Positions 13,601 through 25,762 of a DNA stretch of 64,000 bases are shown here, in pieces. Position 1 is the stretch's first letter. Every line of letters starts with the position of its first letter. The position numbers and the translations under genes are program-made. The notes below the pieces were generated by a model. It was not told the origin of the DNA. It saw nothing but the letters and a program-made list of their open reading frames with translations, and ran no database searches. The stretch comes from Phallusia mammillata (Eukaryota; Chordata; Ascidiacea; Phlebobranchia; Ascidiidae), in NCBI GenBank assembly GCA_003260075.1, contig QLIY01000615.1, positions 12,811-76,810 of the forward strand, read 5' to 3'.

Positions 13601-16600
13601 TTAGAGATCGTGGCAGCTTGCCTTAAAGAACTAAAGGCAAATAACCCAGGGGTAAGTCAAAAAATCCTTCTGAAACCCTGCAATACTTACCTCTCAAATA
13701 ATTTGCCCCCCCCCCCATCTGTTGATCTGACACCATCAATGAGGAAAATTCAGACTTCTTTATTGGAGATTGTGGCAGCTTGTCTCAAAGAACTAAAAGC
13801 GAATAACCCAGGAGTAAGTCAATAAAAAATCCTTCGAAAATCCTGCAATACATAACAATCAACCAATTTGCAGTTGGATACCGATGACTTTACAGTTGAA
13901 AACAGTTTGGGAAGATATTTCGATCGAAGTGTAAGAAATCAACTCGACCCAATTTGGAACCAGCTGGGTTCTAAAACAAAGCATTTAGTTTCTGATTTAC
14001 GAATGCTTCGCCAACTGCTGCAGGCATTGTCTCAATATGACTGTGTCACATTTCTAAACATGCTTGGTAGGTCACACAATGTGCCATAATGCGATTTGCT
14101 AAAAATGAGTCCTCAATCTTTAGAGTCCTCAAGTGGCACGCAAAAGGCATTTGGACAGAATCCTGGTTGGATATTTCTTGACGCAGCTGATAGTCTTTTT
14201 ATGCAAGCTAGATATAGAGTCCATGGAAAGCGAAGGTATTGGTTGTAGTTTTAAAATACTGCAACAGTTTTTTATAGCCTAGAAATTTTCAGTTCCACAG
14301 TAATTTATGCCTAACTTGGCTCTCAATGTTTTAGTCCCAACACTCTATTGTGACATAGCTTGGCTATACTAGACTGTAGGGCCAATGTCTTGTCACCAGC
14401 TGTTCTGGTGATACCTTATAGATAGTTTCAGCTTGTAAGTCCCATTAAAATAGGCATTTGTTTGTCAATAAAAATTTGTTTCATTTGTTTGTCAATAAAA
14501 ATTTGTGAACAAATCTCTGGTTATTTGCACTTTTCTTCTTATTGCATAAAATTCTTGGTAAATTGTATGTTACTTTATCAGATTAATTTATCCTAATTCC
14601 CTAAAATTTTCCTTGCTTGAAAATTTCTGACCCAAAACTTTTTTTAACAGTGAAGAAAAAAGCAAGCCAGCCAAATCTGCTGGAGTTGAAAAACAACTGA
14701 ATCTTGAAATTTCACCAAAATGGAATGTGCTGTTAGAAATTTTAGATGAAATTCGTGAAGCAAACAAACTTTCTGCTGGCACAGAATGTAGGTTATTCGT
14801 TAGAACATGTTAAAAAGGAAGAGTTAAATCTGTATTTTGTGTTTCAAATTTGTTTCCCCCCCCCCGCCTGGCTATACTAGACTATAGGCCCAATGTCTTG
14901 TCACCAGATACTCTGGTGATACCTTATATCTATGCGTTTCAGCTTGTAAATCCCATTAAAATAGGCATTTGTTTGTCAATAAAAATTTATTTCAAACAAA
15001 TCTCTGGTTATTTGCACTTTTTTTGTTATTGCATAAAATGCTTGGTAAATTGTATGTTACTTTACCAGATTGATTTATCCTAATTCCATAAAATTTTCCT
15101 TGCTTGAAAATTTCTGACCCAAAACTTTTTTTAACAGTGAAGAAAAAAGCAAGCCAGTCAAATCTGCTGGAGTTGAAAAACAACTGAATCTCGAAATTTC
15201 ACCAAAATGGAATGTGCTGCTTGAAATTTTGGATGAAATTCGAGAAGCAAATAAACTTTCTGCAGGCACAGAACGTAAGTTATTTGTTAGCATGTGCTAA
15301 AAAGGCTGAGTGAATTTTTTATTTTCTGTTTTTTTTTAATTTGTTAAGTGGGGGAAGGCAAAGTGATGATATGCGCAAGTGACATGCGAGGATGTTATAT
15401 TCTGCGGGATTTTTTGCAAGATGGTGACCGGACAACAATGATTAAAATCTACAACAGAACCTTCAAGAAAAATATTGTCCTACCAGTTTCAGCCAAAAAA
15501 GGTGAGCGCAAAATATCACTGATGCCCGTACTGTGCAAAAGATTTTCTTTGACTTGTTAAGGATCCCCCTTGGGTTTCTTTCTATTTTCTGTCTAATGTT
15601 GGTTTGTTTAAACAGTTTGATCAAGAAAGAGTGCTTTTAACTTATTCAAATTTACACCTATGTTAGTTAGTTATCCAAAGTTGATTTTTCCAAAGTTTGA
15701 CTCTGAATGACCCAGTGGTTCAACCACTGGCAATGAAAAATTGTAAAATTTTAGAATTTTATCACATTTTTGTTTTGCAGATTCTGCCCCAACAAATGTC
15801 AACACATTGACACAAATGTTTTCAGCTGAATCAAAACAACCAAAAAGCAGTGATGACATAAAAACCTCCACCAAATCTTCTTGTGATGTCAATGATAATA
15901 AAGATCTTTCGACTGCTCCTGTTGCAAAAACTAATGATTGTCTGATGACTGGTAGCAGTGACGACCAGAGTATGATTCCCCCCCCCCTTCAGCTGAATCA
16001 AAACAACCAAAAAGCAGTGATGACATAAAAACCTCAACCAAATCTTCTTGTGATGTCAATGATAATAAAGATCTTTCTACTGCTCCTGTTGCAAAAATTA
16101 ATGATTGTCTGATGGCTGGTAGCAGTGACGAACAGAGCATGATTGAGAAAATGAAAGTTTTGGAATCACCAGAAACTTATCTCCACGCTCTACATGGAAA
16201 CCCTGATCCTTATAGCTTGACCAGATCACTTGAGAAAATTGAACCAAGGTATGCATGTGGTTTTTAGTGGGCACCATGACAGTACAAAATATCAAAAGTT
16301 TACAATTTATAGACGAAACTGTTTAATCACATAACCAGTTTGCAAACCTTTTCTGCACTTAACTACATTATGTGATTAATATACCTGTTGGACATTTTCA
16401 ACAAATGGCCATGGTTGTACATGCAATTACGTTGCTTTAGCAATAAACTGTATTTGTCTGCACAAAAAGCTGTAAAAATGGACCAAAACTACAAGTTGTG
16501 ATGTGTAGCTGATCACCAATTATCTTGTGTTGATACCAAGTTATATTGGAAAACTGTTACGGTGCCACATACTTATGACAGAACAATAAACTAATTTTGA

Positions 16601-19600
16601 CTTCACAATGCTTTCGTGATAAAGATCGGAAGTGTGATGTTTTTCTTTGTACAAACGAATCGGTTCAATCAAAGAACTAACTTTTTTTGTGGAATAAACA
16701 AGAATATGCATTTAACCGGATTCATGTGATTTTATTTATGGTCTGTACAGCTAAGTTAAGCTTGAACTGAACACATTAAAATGTTGTTTCGTTTTAGGTT
16801 TGTGATTCTCTACGACAGCAGTGTGCATTTCGTTCGCCAACTTGAAGTTCATAAGGCCTGTCGTCCGGGGATTCCCCTTCGAGTTTACTTTCTTACCTAC
16901 CGCTCATCCGCTGAAGAGCAGGTCTATCTAACTTCACTTCGACGAGAAAAGGAAGCGTTCCATTCATTGATACGCGAAAAATCGGTACGTTTTTGAAACT
17001 TCACAGTATAAGCGGGATGTTTTATTTTTTTTTCCGCAGACAATGGTGGTACCGACGGAAAGGGAAGGAAAAAACGAAGATGATCCGCAGTTTGAACGAA
17101 ATTCTGAACCCGCCTATCAAGTAAAAGTTGACACACGAAAAGCTGGTGGCCAGAGGTTCGTTTGTGTAAAAGTCTGTATCAATTTTTTGGCGGTTTTCTA
17201 ATGAAAAAATAAACAACAGAATATTACATTCTACTTTATGTCTACGTCAGTGGTTTAAGTTGAGATGTTTATTTCGTTTGCTAAAAGAAATCATGAGTTG
17301 ACCTGAGTTGAGTTTATTTCGCTTGGTGAAAGACAACCCCCCCCCCCCAATTGCACTAAAACAATCACCAAGCCGGAAATAGCTGCGCAACGTGAAAATG
17401 TTATGAAGCCCAAAAAGTGTCCGGCACAATTGGTGGAGGATGGTTGAACGCACTGCAGCTACACTGGCATTACAAGGCGTTACGTGAACTGGCCTCACAA
17501 GAAAGTGAGGTTGGCGCATTGTTGGTAAGCACGACTGGGGGTGGGACGTTGATGATTTCGTCACCCCTAAAAAAAAAACATGTCGACTTTCAATGCTTTT
17601 TGCAACATTTTCATGTTTCGTTTTCAGTTCATCTCAAACTGGAGGAACACAGCAAACCGTTATTGTGGACATGAGAGAATTTCGAAGCGAACTGCCCTCG
17701 CTTATACATAAGAGAGGAATGGAGATTGAACCGATAACTTTGGAGGTAAATGCCAACTAAATGATAAAATTAAATCCAGGTCATATCGCATGTTTACATG
17801 TGTGTGTGTTTTTTTCAAAAGGCATCTTTGCAGCATTATACCCTAATTTTTTGCACCTTTCTTTTGCGTGGCTCCTATTGTCACAAAGCGAAAATACATT
17901 TTTGATTCGAGCAAACTGAAACTTAGCTTATCCCCCCCCCCCACTTTGGAGGTAAATGCCAACTAAATGATAAAATTAAATCCAGGTCATGTCGCATGTT
18001 TACATGTTTTTTTTTTCAAAAAGCATCTTTGCAGCATTTTACCCTAATTTTTTGCACCTTTCTTTTGCGTGGCTCCTATTGGCACAAAGCGAAAATACAT
18101 TTTTGACTCGAGCAACCTGAAACTTAGCTTATGTTAGGTTGGAGATTACATCTTAACACCGGAGATTTGTGTGGAACGAAAAAGCATCAGCGATTTGATT
18201 GGTTCCCTCAACACAGGACGACTTTATACTCAATGCGTTGCAATGACGCGTCATTACAAGAAACCGATGCTGCTGATCGAGTTTGACGCAAACAAGGCTT
18301 TCTCTTTCCAGGTAATTTCGACTTTTCATTAAAATTATGAAACATTTTACAAAAATCTAGATCGGTCCAAAAACTTTTTCAAATAAATTATAACTTTGAC
18401 TTAAAACTAGCCTTTTTAAATGCAGGGCCCCCAAAATGATCTGTATTAGAAAAGGGTATCGGTTAAAAGGGCCAGTGTCATTTGTTAGACAATTCACACA
18501 AGGCTTTCTCTTTTCAGGTAATTGGATTTTTTTCCATAGTCACTCTAATTTACATTACTCTGCTGATTTTGAGAAAACTTTAAATTATGAAAAATTTTAA
18601 AAAAAATCTGGATCGGGCCAAAAACATTAATAGTAACTTTGGCTTAAAACTAGCCTTTTTTAAATGCAAGGCCCCTTAAAACGAACCAACCCAAACAACG
18701 GTCCGATTATCAACTCTATATTAAAAGGTATTAAACGAAAGGGTCAGTGTCATTTTTTAGACAATGTTTGTGTCTAATGGACTACAATAAGTATAATTTT
18801 AGGGACGTTTTTTGCATTTGAAACATAGGTTAAGAAAAAAACTTATTTCAAACCGACGGTTTGGCATTATCATCAAACCAAATTAGCTACTGCGGTTTTT
18901 GTTTGTTTGCCGAATTTTACATGCAAGTTGATAATGTCGCAAGTTAACACACCCAATAAAATTATTTGGGGATTACGTATAAATTATTTACTGTTATTTC
19001 ATAGAAATCCCCCCCCCCATTTTTGTGTTTAATGGACTACAATAAGTATAATTTTAGGGACGTTTTTTTGCATTTCAAACATAGGTTAAGGAAAAAACTT
19101 ATTTCAAACCGACGGTTGGGCATTATCATTAAACCAAATTAGCTACTGCGGTTTTTGTTTGTTTGCCGAATTTTACATGCAAGTTGATACTGTCGCAAGT
19201 TAACACACCCAATAAAATTATTTGGGGAATACGTATAAATTATTTACTGTTATTTCATAGAAAAAATATTATCATCATCTTCTTATGGATTTCAAAACTT
19301 AAATGTAACTGCTTTGATTTGTTCATTATTTTCAAAACCGTTATAACCACCGTCAGTGTTTTTTAAGGTGTTTTGGGGGACCGAAACGGTCAAATTTCTC
19401 CAGCGGTTACCCAAAATTCCCGCTTAAGCAAATATGGCTATTTTTTGGTATTTTAATGAAACACTTGCGGTCTCTTAAAACTACTTAGCGGTCACCCAAA
19501 CCAAACCTTAAAAAAAACCTGACCACCGTTAATATTATTGGTATACCACATTCAGCAACTTTGTTTAACACAGGCTCGTGGAATGGCTGGTGGTGCCAAG

Positions 19601-21579
19601 TTGACACTGAAGGAATTGAACCAAAAATTAACTCTTCTACTTCTCCACTTTCCCAATCTTCGACTCGCCTGGTGTTCGTCACCATCCGCTGCAGCTCAAC
19701 TTTTTCATGAAATTAAGGCTTCCAGGTTTGTTACGTTGATGATTCGATTCTCTTGTGTGTAACTGGATTTAGGACAGCTTTTTTGTGGTAGCTTCGGCTT
19801 AGGACTACACCGATGCATAAAACTTTATCTGTTTCCCCCCCCCCCGGCTTCCAGGTTTGTTACGTTGATGATTCGATTCTCTTGTGTGTAACTTGATTTA
19901 GGACAGCTTTTTTGTGGTAGCTTCGGCTTAGGACTACACCGGTGCATAAATCTTTATCTGTTTTACAAATTATTTTAATAATTTTACGTGAACAAAGGTT
20001 TTACAAAAAAAGCTTGACTTCCATCAGTTATTACCAGTCGTTTAGGTTCAATTTGCTGTGATGTGTGACCCAGTGTTTTAAGAGTTTGAAATGGAAACTA
20101 AATATTTTGTTGAAATATCAAATATTTTATGCTCGATCTGGACAAACTAGAAAAAAATAGTAAGTTAGTAACAATGCTTATTGATAAAGCATGCAAACTC
20201 AATTTTTTGACAATATTTCAAGATATTTAAGCTAAAATCAACGTAGGATATAGCGCACAGATGTGGCTGGTATTTTGTTGAAACGATCGACTAGCTAAAG
20301 GCATGTTTCAGTCAATTAAAATTCGGCTCTTCTGGAAATGACAGATAATATACATGCTCTTCGTATGTGGTCACTGCTGTTATAAATGCGCTCAAGTAAC
20401 CATTTCTGTTTTGGCTGTCTTTTCTGTACAGGAAACAACCTGAAGCGGTGGTTGCTGCCGCTATCGGGACACAAGATGGCGATGGAGAGTCCAACAATGA
20501 CGAGAAGTACAACTCAGCACCATACGTAAGAAACTTCGAATTAAAGTTTTATTGAGTTCCCTGTTAAACCATACAAGTACTGCACATTTTCCAATATCAG
20601 TCGAAACTGTAAAAACTACTACAACAGGGTGATTCGTTGATAATTGCTTGGAAAACAACATTTTTTCGTTTTTTAGGATTTTCTTCTGCGGCTTCCTGGA
20701 ATCAACGCCAAAAACTGTCGTCGTATTTTACATCACGTGACAGATTTACGCGAACTCTCTCGTTTATCGATCGAACAACTCACTCATCTACTCGACAGTC
20801 GTGTTAACGCCCAATCTGTAAGTCTTTTTGGGCTGTTTTTTCATCATTAAACTTATGAACAGATCCGTATGTATAGTATTCCGATGCTGAAAATGGGTAT
20901 GAAAACGGTCAATAAGGCCAAATCCGGACATGCAAAACAAAGCACTGACCAATAGGATAAGAAAATTACTTGCAGAACAAACAGCCCCTATGTTTAAATG
21001 CCATTGTGATGAAAACCGGCCGAAAACGGATAAGTTTACTCTGTTTCACAAACCTGCCTCTAGACTAAAAGTATGCTCTTGCTTCTGTACTAACAAACGC
21101 GTGCGTTTAAAAAATTTAATATTTTTGCAATAATGCAAGAAAATTTGGATTGATGTTAGTAGATAAATATGAAATCTAGCGTTAAAGGAATAATAAACAC
21201 ATGATAAATAAATATATAATGATTCCATTAGCATATGAAACATCAAACAATGGTAATAGTGGATACGAATAGATGTCAAGCAAAATAAATTGCATACATA
21301 ATTAATTAAACAAGTAATGGCCTACACAACAGACGGAACCACTGTTATCAAACATTTTTTTGCAGCTGACATAGCGTGTATGTTTGACCACATTTTAATT
21401 TGTCAAAGCATGATGACAAGGCATATTTTTAGCTCCACGATTTTCTGCACAAGAAGTTTGACTCTTCTGCTGCTGAGAGCGCCCAAAAACCAATCGTAAA
21501 GGGAAAGTTTAAATCCAAGCGACCGTTTGGTGGCGCTGGAGGGACCAAAAAGGCTTTCGGCAAACGAGACAAACGATGA
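10699..21579 (+). CDS. ERCC4: DNA repair endonuclease XPF (ERCC4)
   Basis: XPF, with ERCC1, cuts 5' of lesions in nucleotide-excision and crosslink repair in the nucleus. Exons: 10699-10803, 10986-11104, 11306-11480, 11806-11886 (allele 12162-12242), 12252-12296, 13538-13651 (allele 13717-13813), 13874-14066, 14124-14235, 14651-14787 (allele 15138-15274), 15349-15501, 15781-15977 continued by its allele 15989-16248, 16798-16984, 17040-17155, 17628-17745, 18138-18311, 19574-19725, 20432-20525, 20677-20817, 21433-21579. Phases agree throughout. Helicase-like part: [47 protein letters not shown]. Nuclease part: [33 protein letters not shown] (the ERKxxxD active site), LLIEFD. Tandem Hh[12 protein letters not shown]. 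The C-terminus is Lys/Gly-rich. About 30 residues between FIK and PRFHSS are lost in a gap; exon 11 is duplicated by allelic overlap. Confidence 0.96.
10875..10884. other. 10-nt poly-C junction at ERCC4 exon 1/intron 1
   Basis: The last codons of exon 1 and the following intron (10770-10874) reappear at 10885-10985 with several substitutions. Overlapping allelic contigs, not a second exon. Confidence 0.85.
11545..11745. repeat. Dispersed repeat R1, diverged copy 2
   Basis: Shares the order of blocks with the 9780 copy (TTTATTTTGCCGGTGAAACAA, ATCACTAAACCGGAGATAAC, TGCGCAACATTGAGAC) but is more diverged. In ERCC4 intron 3. Confidence 0.4.
11887..11896. other. 10-nt poly-C junction within ERCC4 exon 4
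   Basis: Exon 4 is cut after the FIK codons; a second allelic contig then supplies intron and exon 4 again (12162-12242), itself cut at 12243-12253 at almost the same codon. The exon sequence downstream of FIK is missing from both. Confidence 0.8.
12463..12916. mobile_element. hAT-type MITE with 8-bp target duplication, haplotype-specific
   Basis: 454-bp element with termini CAGTGGTTCCCAACCTGG and, in inverse, AGGTTGGGAACCACTG. It is flanked by GTTTAAAA at 12455-12462 and 12917-12924, the 8-bp duplication of hAT transposition. The allelic contig has the uninterrupted site GTTTAATA at 13328-13335 within otherwise matching intron sequence. No transposase ORF. In the ERCC4 intron between exons 5 and 6. 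Confidence 0.85.
13069..13173 (+). other. ERCC4: Misplaced contig carrying ERCC4 exon 7 fragment
   Basis: A 105-bp piece bounded by fillers (13058-13068 and 13174-13183) encodes [14 protein letters not shown] through QYDCV, the same codons as 13947-14049 in exon 7, with synonymous changes. It sits before exon 6, so order is wrong. It is an unplaced allelic fragment. Confidence 0.85.
14856..14865. other. 10-nt poly-C junction duplicating ERCC4 exon 9
   Basis: 14350-14855 and 14866-15300 are allelic versions of one intron-exon-intron segment. Exon 9 appears at 14651-14787 and 15138-15274 with few amino-acid changes (for example PAKSAG versus PVKSAG). Confidence 0.85.
15978..15987. other. 10-nt poly-C junction inside ERCC4 exon 11
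   Basis: [20 protein letters not shown] is encoded both before (from about 15820) and after (from 15989) the run. A translation straight through would give a false internal repeat and two extra residues' worth of poly-Pro. Confidence 0.85.
17305..17560. repeat. Dispersed repeat R1, copy 3, broken by filler 17337-17348
   Basis: Matches the 9780-10025 copy along its length; the filler falls inside the repeat, where contigs probably ended because of repetitiveness. In the intron between ERCC4 exons 13 and 14. Confidence 0.55.
17738..18130. repeat. Allelic overlap in ERCC4 intron (filler 17932-17942)
   Basis: 17738-17931 and 17943-18130 are near-identical copies of the exon 14 end and following intron, differing by substitutions and a GT-microsatellite length change. 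Confidence 0.8.
18770..19262. repeat. Allelic overlap in ERCC4 intron 15 (filler 19009-19018)
   Basis: About 240 bp is present twice (18770-19008 and 19019-19262) with a few single-base differences. Confidence 0.8.
19354..19521. mobile_element. Short hAT-like MITE with 8-bp target duplication
   Basis: 168-bp element starting CAGTGTTTTTTAAGG and ending CCTTAAAAAAAACCTG, flanked by ACCACCGT at 19346-19353 and 19522-19529. Inner arms also pair (GGGGGACC against GGTCACCC). It has CAG...CTG ends and an 8-bp duplication as in hAT elements, but a sequence unlike the 12463 element. In ERCC4 intron 15. Confidence 0.75.
19718..19965. repeat. Allelic overlap at ERCC4 exon 16 donor (filler 19835-19845)
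   Basis: The exon 16 end plus intron start occurs twice (19718-19834 and 19846-19965) with two or three differences. Only one exon exists. Confidence 0.8.
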
Positions 21580-21648
21580 TTCTGCCCCGAACCAACCTGA
21601 AATATGACACCTGCCATCTTGTTATAACTCTATGCAATTTTGTTTGCC

Positions 21649-21654
21649 AATAAA
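21649..21654 (+). terminator. ERCC4 polyadenylation signal AATAAA
   Basis: AATAAA lies 70 nt after the ERCC4 stop codon. The allelic copy of this 3' flank has the same signal at 22888-22893. Confidence 0.7.
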
Positions 21655-21872
21655 GATTATTTTTGCATGATTCGTGTTTGGCCAGTTGAAAGCACATGGA
21701 TTGTACGAGGGTTAGATTAAAGTGTTTGTAGTGAAAAAAGCTCAAAACGAAGAATAGACCTAATCACAATATTAATTAACATCCGAAAGTGCAGCACTTT
21801 GCACATATGCAGGTATACCTTACATTTCGTCTATTTATCTTGCCGAAAAATCCTATTGTTCGTACCTTAGTG

Positions 21873-21983
21873 CAGTGGTTCCCAACCGGGAGGAATTTAT
21901 TTTTATTTGTACATGCATGTGGTTTGGAAATAGACACTGAATTTGCAAGTAAGGAATTCGTCGATAAACGTTCGAAACCACTG
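21873..21983. mobile_element. hAT-like fragment with CAGTGGTTCCCAACC terminus
   Basis: Starts CAGTGGTTCCCAACCGGGAGG and ends GAAACCACTG. The allelic contig (22872-23151) lacks roughly the left 84 bp of it (joined at ACCT/AAGGAATTC, 23101-23112). The element at about 40700-40908 is a longer relative. Confidence 0.5.
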
Positions 21984-21999
21984 CACAAAGTATGGCGAA

Positions 22000-22861
22000 C
22001 CATTTTGTTCTCCATGCCTCTGGTTTACAATCGAACCGTGAACAAAGCCTTACAACACAAAAAATAACGGGACCACGACCTACAATTCCCTCCCGCAAAC
22101 AACAGGCCAAACAGCACTTCTGTCGAGCTCCGATTACTACACAAAAGTGCGTTTATCATACGTGGTCACGTGATCCGTCGTGGTCGGTTGCCAGCAGAGA
22201 ATAGCGAGCAGTTTGCAACAAGTTTTCAACGTAGGCCATATCGCGTTTCTGTAGTTGTGAACGCGACCACAGCGACGGGCCGTCACCCGAGCTTTATGCG
22301 TGTCAATGTATTTGTAACTGAGCACAGACGGCAAAGAAAAGGGGCCGCTGGGCCCTGGTTCCTGCTGACTTTTGGGCCAAAGATGGTCGCATGCGGGGTC
22401 AAAAAAGCGACACCGCACCACCCCATGTCGCGCTGCGTTCTACACCGACTTCTTTCGCGTTGTAGGTCAACATGCCGAAGGTTGAGCCGTAGCGGAACTT
22501 TAAACCTTGAAAAAAGAGGTAACATTTAGAGAAACGTGTCAAATTTGCATTACAAACATTTATGCATGTAAAAAAATAGGTGAATGCAAAGTACTGAGAA
22601 TGAATCCCGACACCCACAGAACACTTATGGGTTGCATGTGCACTGTTTGCATACATAAACAACTGTTACAAAGCCTAAACTGTTGTAATGGGAACGCCAT
22701 AAAAGGTGCCAACATTTGGATAAACACCAAAATTTTACATAATTTTTGACACAAAAACTTTGGACATGGATCTTTTTGGTGATGGTTCTGTGTATAAACG
22801 TTAAACACAAAAAACTTACGCCGTTAGTTACCATCTGGTTATTGACAAAACTAATACACAA
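22000..22861. other. intergenic interval, partly GC-rich, no gene recognised
   Basis: 22190-22530 is richer in G+C than its surroundings; open frames there on both strands resemble nothing known and lack splice or start context. 22540-22860 is AT-rich and featureless. Confidence 0.4.
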
Positions 22862-22871
22862 CCCCCCCCCC

Positions 22872-23152
22872 TGCAATTTTGTTTGCCAATAAAGATTATT
22901 TTTGCATGATTCGTGTTTGACCAGTTGAAAGCACATGGATTGTACGAGGGTTAGATTAAAGTTTGTAGTGAAAAAAGCTCAAAACGAAGAATATACCTAA
23001 TCACAATATTAATTAACATCCGAAAGTGCAGCACTTTGCACATATGCAGGTATACCTTACATTTCGTCTATTTATCTTGCCGAAAAATCCTATTGTTCGT
23101 ACCTAAGGAATTCGTCGATAAACGTTCGAAACCACTGCACAAAGTATGGCGN
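22872..23152. repeat. Allelic copy of the ERCC4 3' flank ending at an n join
   Basis: 22872-23151 repeats 21633-22006 with an internal deletion of about 84 bp. It ends at the n at 23152, after which an unrelated segment with G-type fillers begins. Confidence 0.8.
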
Positions 23153-25087
23153 CTAAACGACACCCAGAAATGTATAGGTACAATATGCCCTGCAAAAACG
23201 CCGTGCTTCATCCATCACAAAATATTTCTGAATGCATTAGTTCTTACCTGGAACATAGCCCATGTATTTCGGGAGGAGTCCAGGGGGGGGGGGGGACTAA
23301 ACGACACCCAGAAATGTATAGGTACAATATGACCTGCAAAAGCGCCGTGCTTCATCCATCACAAAATATTTCTGAATGTATTAGTTCTTACCTGGAACAT
23401 AGCCCATGTATTTCGGGAGGAGTCCAGATTTCACATGATACACGTTTGTGTTTTTCTGGTCCAGTGCCGCCCTTCGGTACATGTCGTATATTTCTATGGT
23501 TCTCATTCCAGGGACGGGGGTGCTGAGCCACGGGACGGCTTCAGGTCGTTCATGCTGGATCAATGCTGTACGATGCAACGAAGATGCGCTCTGGAAAATT
23601 CACATGAAATAAAATATTTATGGAATACCGTTGATTCACAGCCCAAAGTCTGCGAAAGGAGTTCGGTAATTCGCGAATACTTTGAAACATACAGATATGT
23701 TTTGACTCATTAATCATGAAAAAAAAAACGGTGCTTGTGGATGTCTGGGCAATTCACGACTGCTGATCCAGAGTTACAAGTCGGGTTCGGGTTTGGGCTG
23801 GTTTTAGGCGTAAGTTTGAATTCAACGGAGAATATACACAAGCCTCACTTCACATTTGGTATCTTTTTGCCGCAATTTTAGGAACTTTTGTGCCCTATTC
23901 AGGCTTTTTCATTTCAAACAAATTTCGAGTATCGGGTTAGTTTTTTTGTGTGTCTTTGCACACTCCTGAGCCAAAACCACATATTACTTCATTGAAGGTA
24001 TATCCAAAGCCAAGATTGGGAACCACTTTTTCAAAGCCATGCACTTTAGGCATACCGTTTTCGGTCGGGTTATGTGATCTTTTTGTCGGGACGGTTTCGG
24101 AGATGCGCGAATTTTGGAAGCACGACTTGCAGGTGCAGAAAATGCTCTTCTCGCTTCTGCCGTGTCTTCACCTGCAGTCGCTGAAACAAACTTTTTCGTT
24201 TCCTCTTCGTATGTTACTCTCGTTTTGTATTGCGTATCTAGAAATTGTTGTTTGGTTAAATGCTAGCAGTTGACAGTTGTGTAGCCTACGTATTTATGTC
24301 CTTTTTTAGTGTTAAAGCATACAATGTTTCTGGTCCTTTGGGTTGGCCTAAACACTGTTGAAATTTTGCGCTTAATCCGCTAATAAAGCGCAGATCAACA
24401 AAAGTAAACCTTACATAACCGCATTCTTGTCATGAACTCGGCTGTATATTTTATAAGCAGCAGTAGAATAAACGGTTTCTCAATTCTCAACGTTACATGA
24501 GGTGTTTGCTATCTTAAAACAGCAAAGTTGCCGATAGCTGTCCTGACAAGCTCGTAAAATGCAGTTGTGTGGTGGTGGTGAGGGCACTTCCCGTACCCCC
24601 AATGGGTTATGTATTAATGATAAAGTAATGAAAACAAAAAAAACTTCTGTAAAATGTGCACTCAGTTGCTCATTCTAATCTATTCACAGAGCACATTTTC
24701 GAGCAAACAATGCATGATTTTTTTGAAAAAAGTGTGTTTACAAAAAACTAAAATTGATGTAGTAAATTGCCGGTTTTAATGGTTCTTGTGGTGTACTCTA
24801 GTGCGCTTCCATTGTGTTTCTATATTTTACTATATGTTCAGAAATTACTAATGTTTTATGTAATGCGAATACTATTATAACAAGTCCTTAACCAACTCAT
24901 TAAAATACTTACCAAATAGCTCGTTGCTTGTGTAATAAAATGGGTGCTTCGGTATGTAATGCCTCAGGGGTGGTCTTCTAACTAAGGTCCCTCCTCTTGA
25001 CCAAATTGGCCTTTCATTATTTCTCAAAGGACTGGACGGGATTTGATTACTTCCAGGCGGAACAGGTTCCATCGTTTGTGGCGCCAT
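23153..25087 (-). CDS. Unrecognised four-exon protein (3' end missing)
   Basis: Exons in transcript order: 24913-25087 (ATG at 25087), 24056-24171, 23392-23590, and a partial exon 23296-23333 (allele 23153-23189) cut by a contig end. All junctions are GT-AG and phases match (1, 0, 1), which is unlikely by chance. The visible protein, about 175 residues, is basic and Pro/Ser/Arg-rich: MAPQTMEPVPPGSNQIP, then HYIPKHPFYYTSNELFG, a low-complexity RAFSAPASRASKIRASP, then IEIYDMYRRAALDQKNTN and LLPKYMGYVPGHIVPIHF. No domain is recognised. The closing PKYMGYVPG pattern recalls the GY-x-G-x-P motifs of small ciliary microtubule inner proteins, which is only a hint. The exon end at 23392 is present in two allelic versions around the G run at 23283-23295. 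Confidence 0.65.
23283..23295. other. G-run junction between allelic copies
   Basis: 23153-23282 and 23296-23426 are copies of the exon 3/intron 3/exon 4 segment of the minus-strand gene. From here to 36368 fillers are G instead of C, as if this stretch had been reverse-complemented. Confidence 0.85.
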
Positions 25088-25099
25088 ATTATCTTGCAA

Positions 25100-25680
25100 A
25101 GATTATTGGTTGTCTTGCATAAATTCTTGGATCAAAGTATACAGCACTGCACTACACAAACTGTCTGATAAAATACACAGTTTGATGTAACAATGCCCAC
25201 TATGACGGTAAAAGACTGGTAACTTGTCTTAAAACTTGTAGAATCTTTGAAAATTTTAGTACAGCATTATTGCTAGATTAAAGAATTTAATTTCTGAATA
25301 GATCATGTATAGTAGCTAAAATCACAGCCTAGGTTTGCCACTTGTGCCAAATGTACAAAGTTTAACAACTCATCCCTAAAACACACTGCATAAAATCCCT
25401 ACAAAACAAACACAACTTGCAATGTTAAAAAGACTGGTGGGGCACTTTTATGGCCCTCTGAGCGTAAAACACCGAGTCCTTATGGTTATAAGCGCAACTG
25501 TCAAAGAGCACAAGGACCTGAAAGTACGCTATAGGTCCCGAACGTCAACAAGGATCTACTAGATCCCTGAACAAAGGGTATAATAAAGCACTCCTGTTAA
25601 GCCGTAAATGCCAACACACCGCTTGTATTGTTGACGAAAGCGCTCGGGCGTGAGGTTACCTAGGCAACGCGGGTCTATTA
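25100..25680. other. intergenic interval, upstream of the unrecognised minus-strand gene
   Basis: No gene is recognised. A 47-codon frame from an ATG near 25419 has no supporting context. Confidence 0.35.
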
Positions 25681-25762
25681 ATTGTCGCGGCAAACTTAAT
25701 CACACATTCAGGTATTGTGCTGTGTTAACACAGAATGTGTTTTTGTGTTAAAAGCCTTAGCG

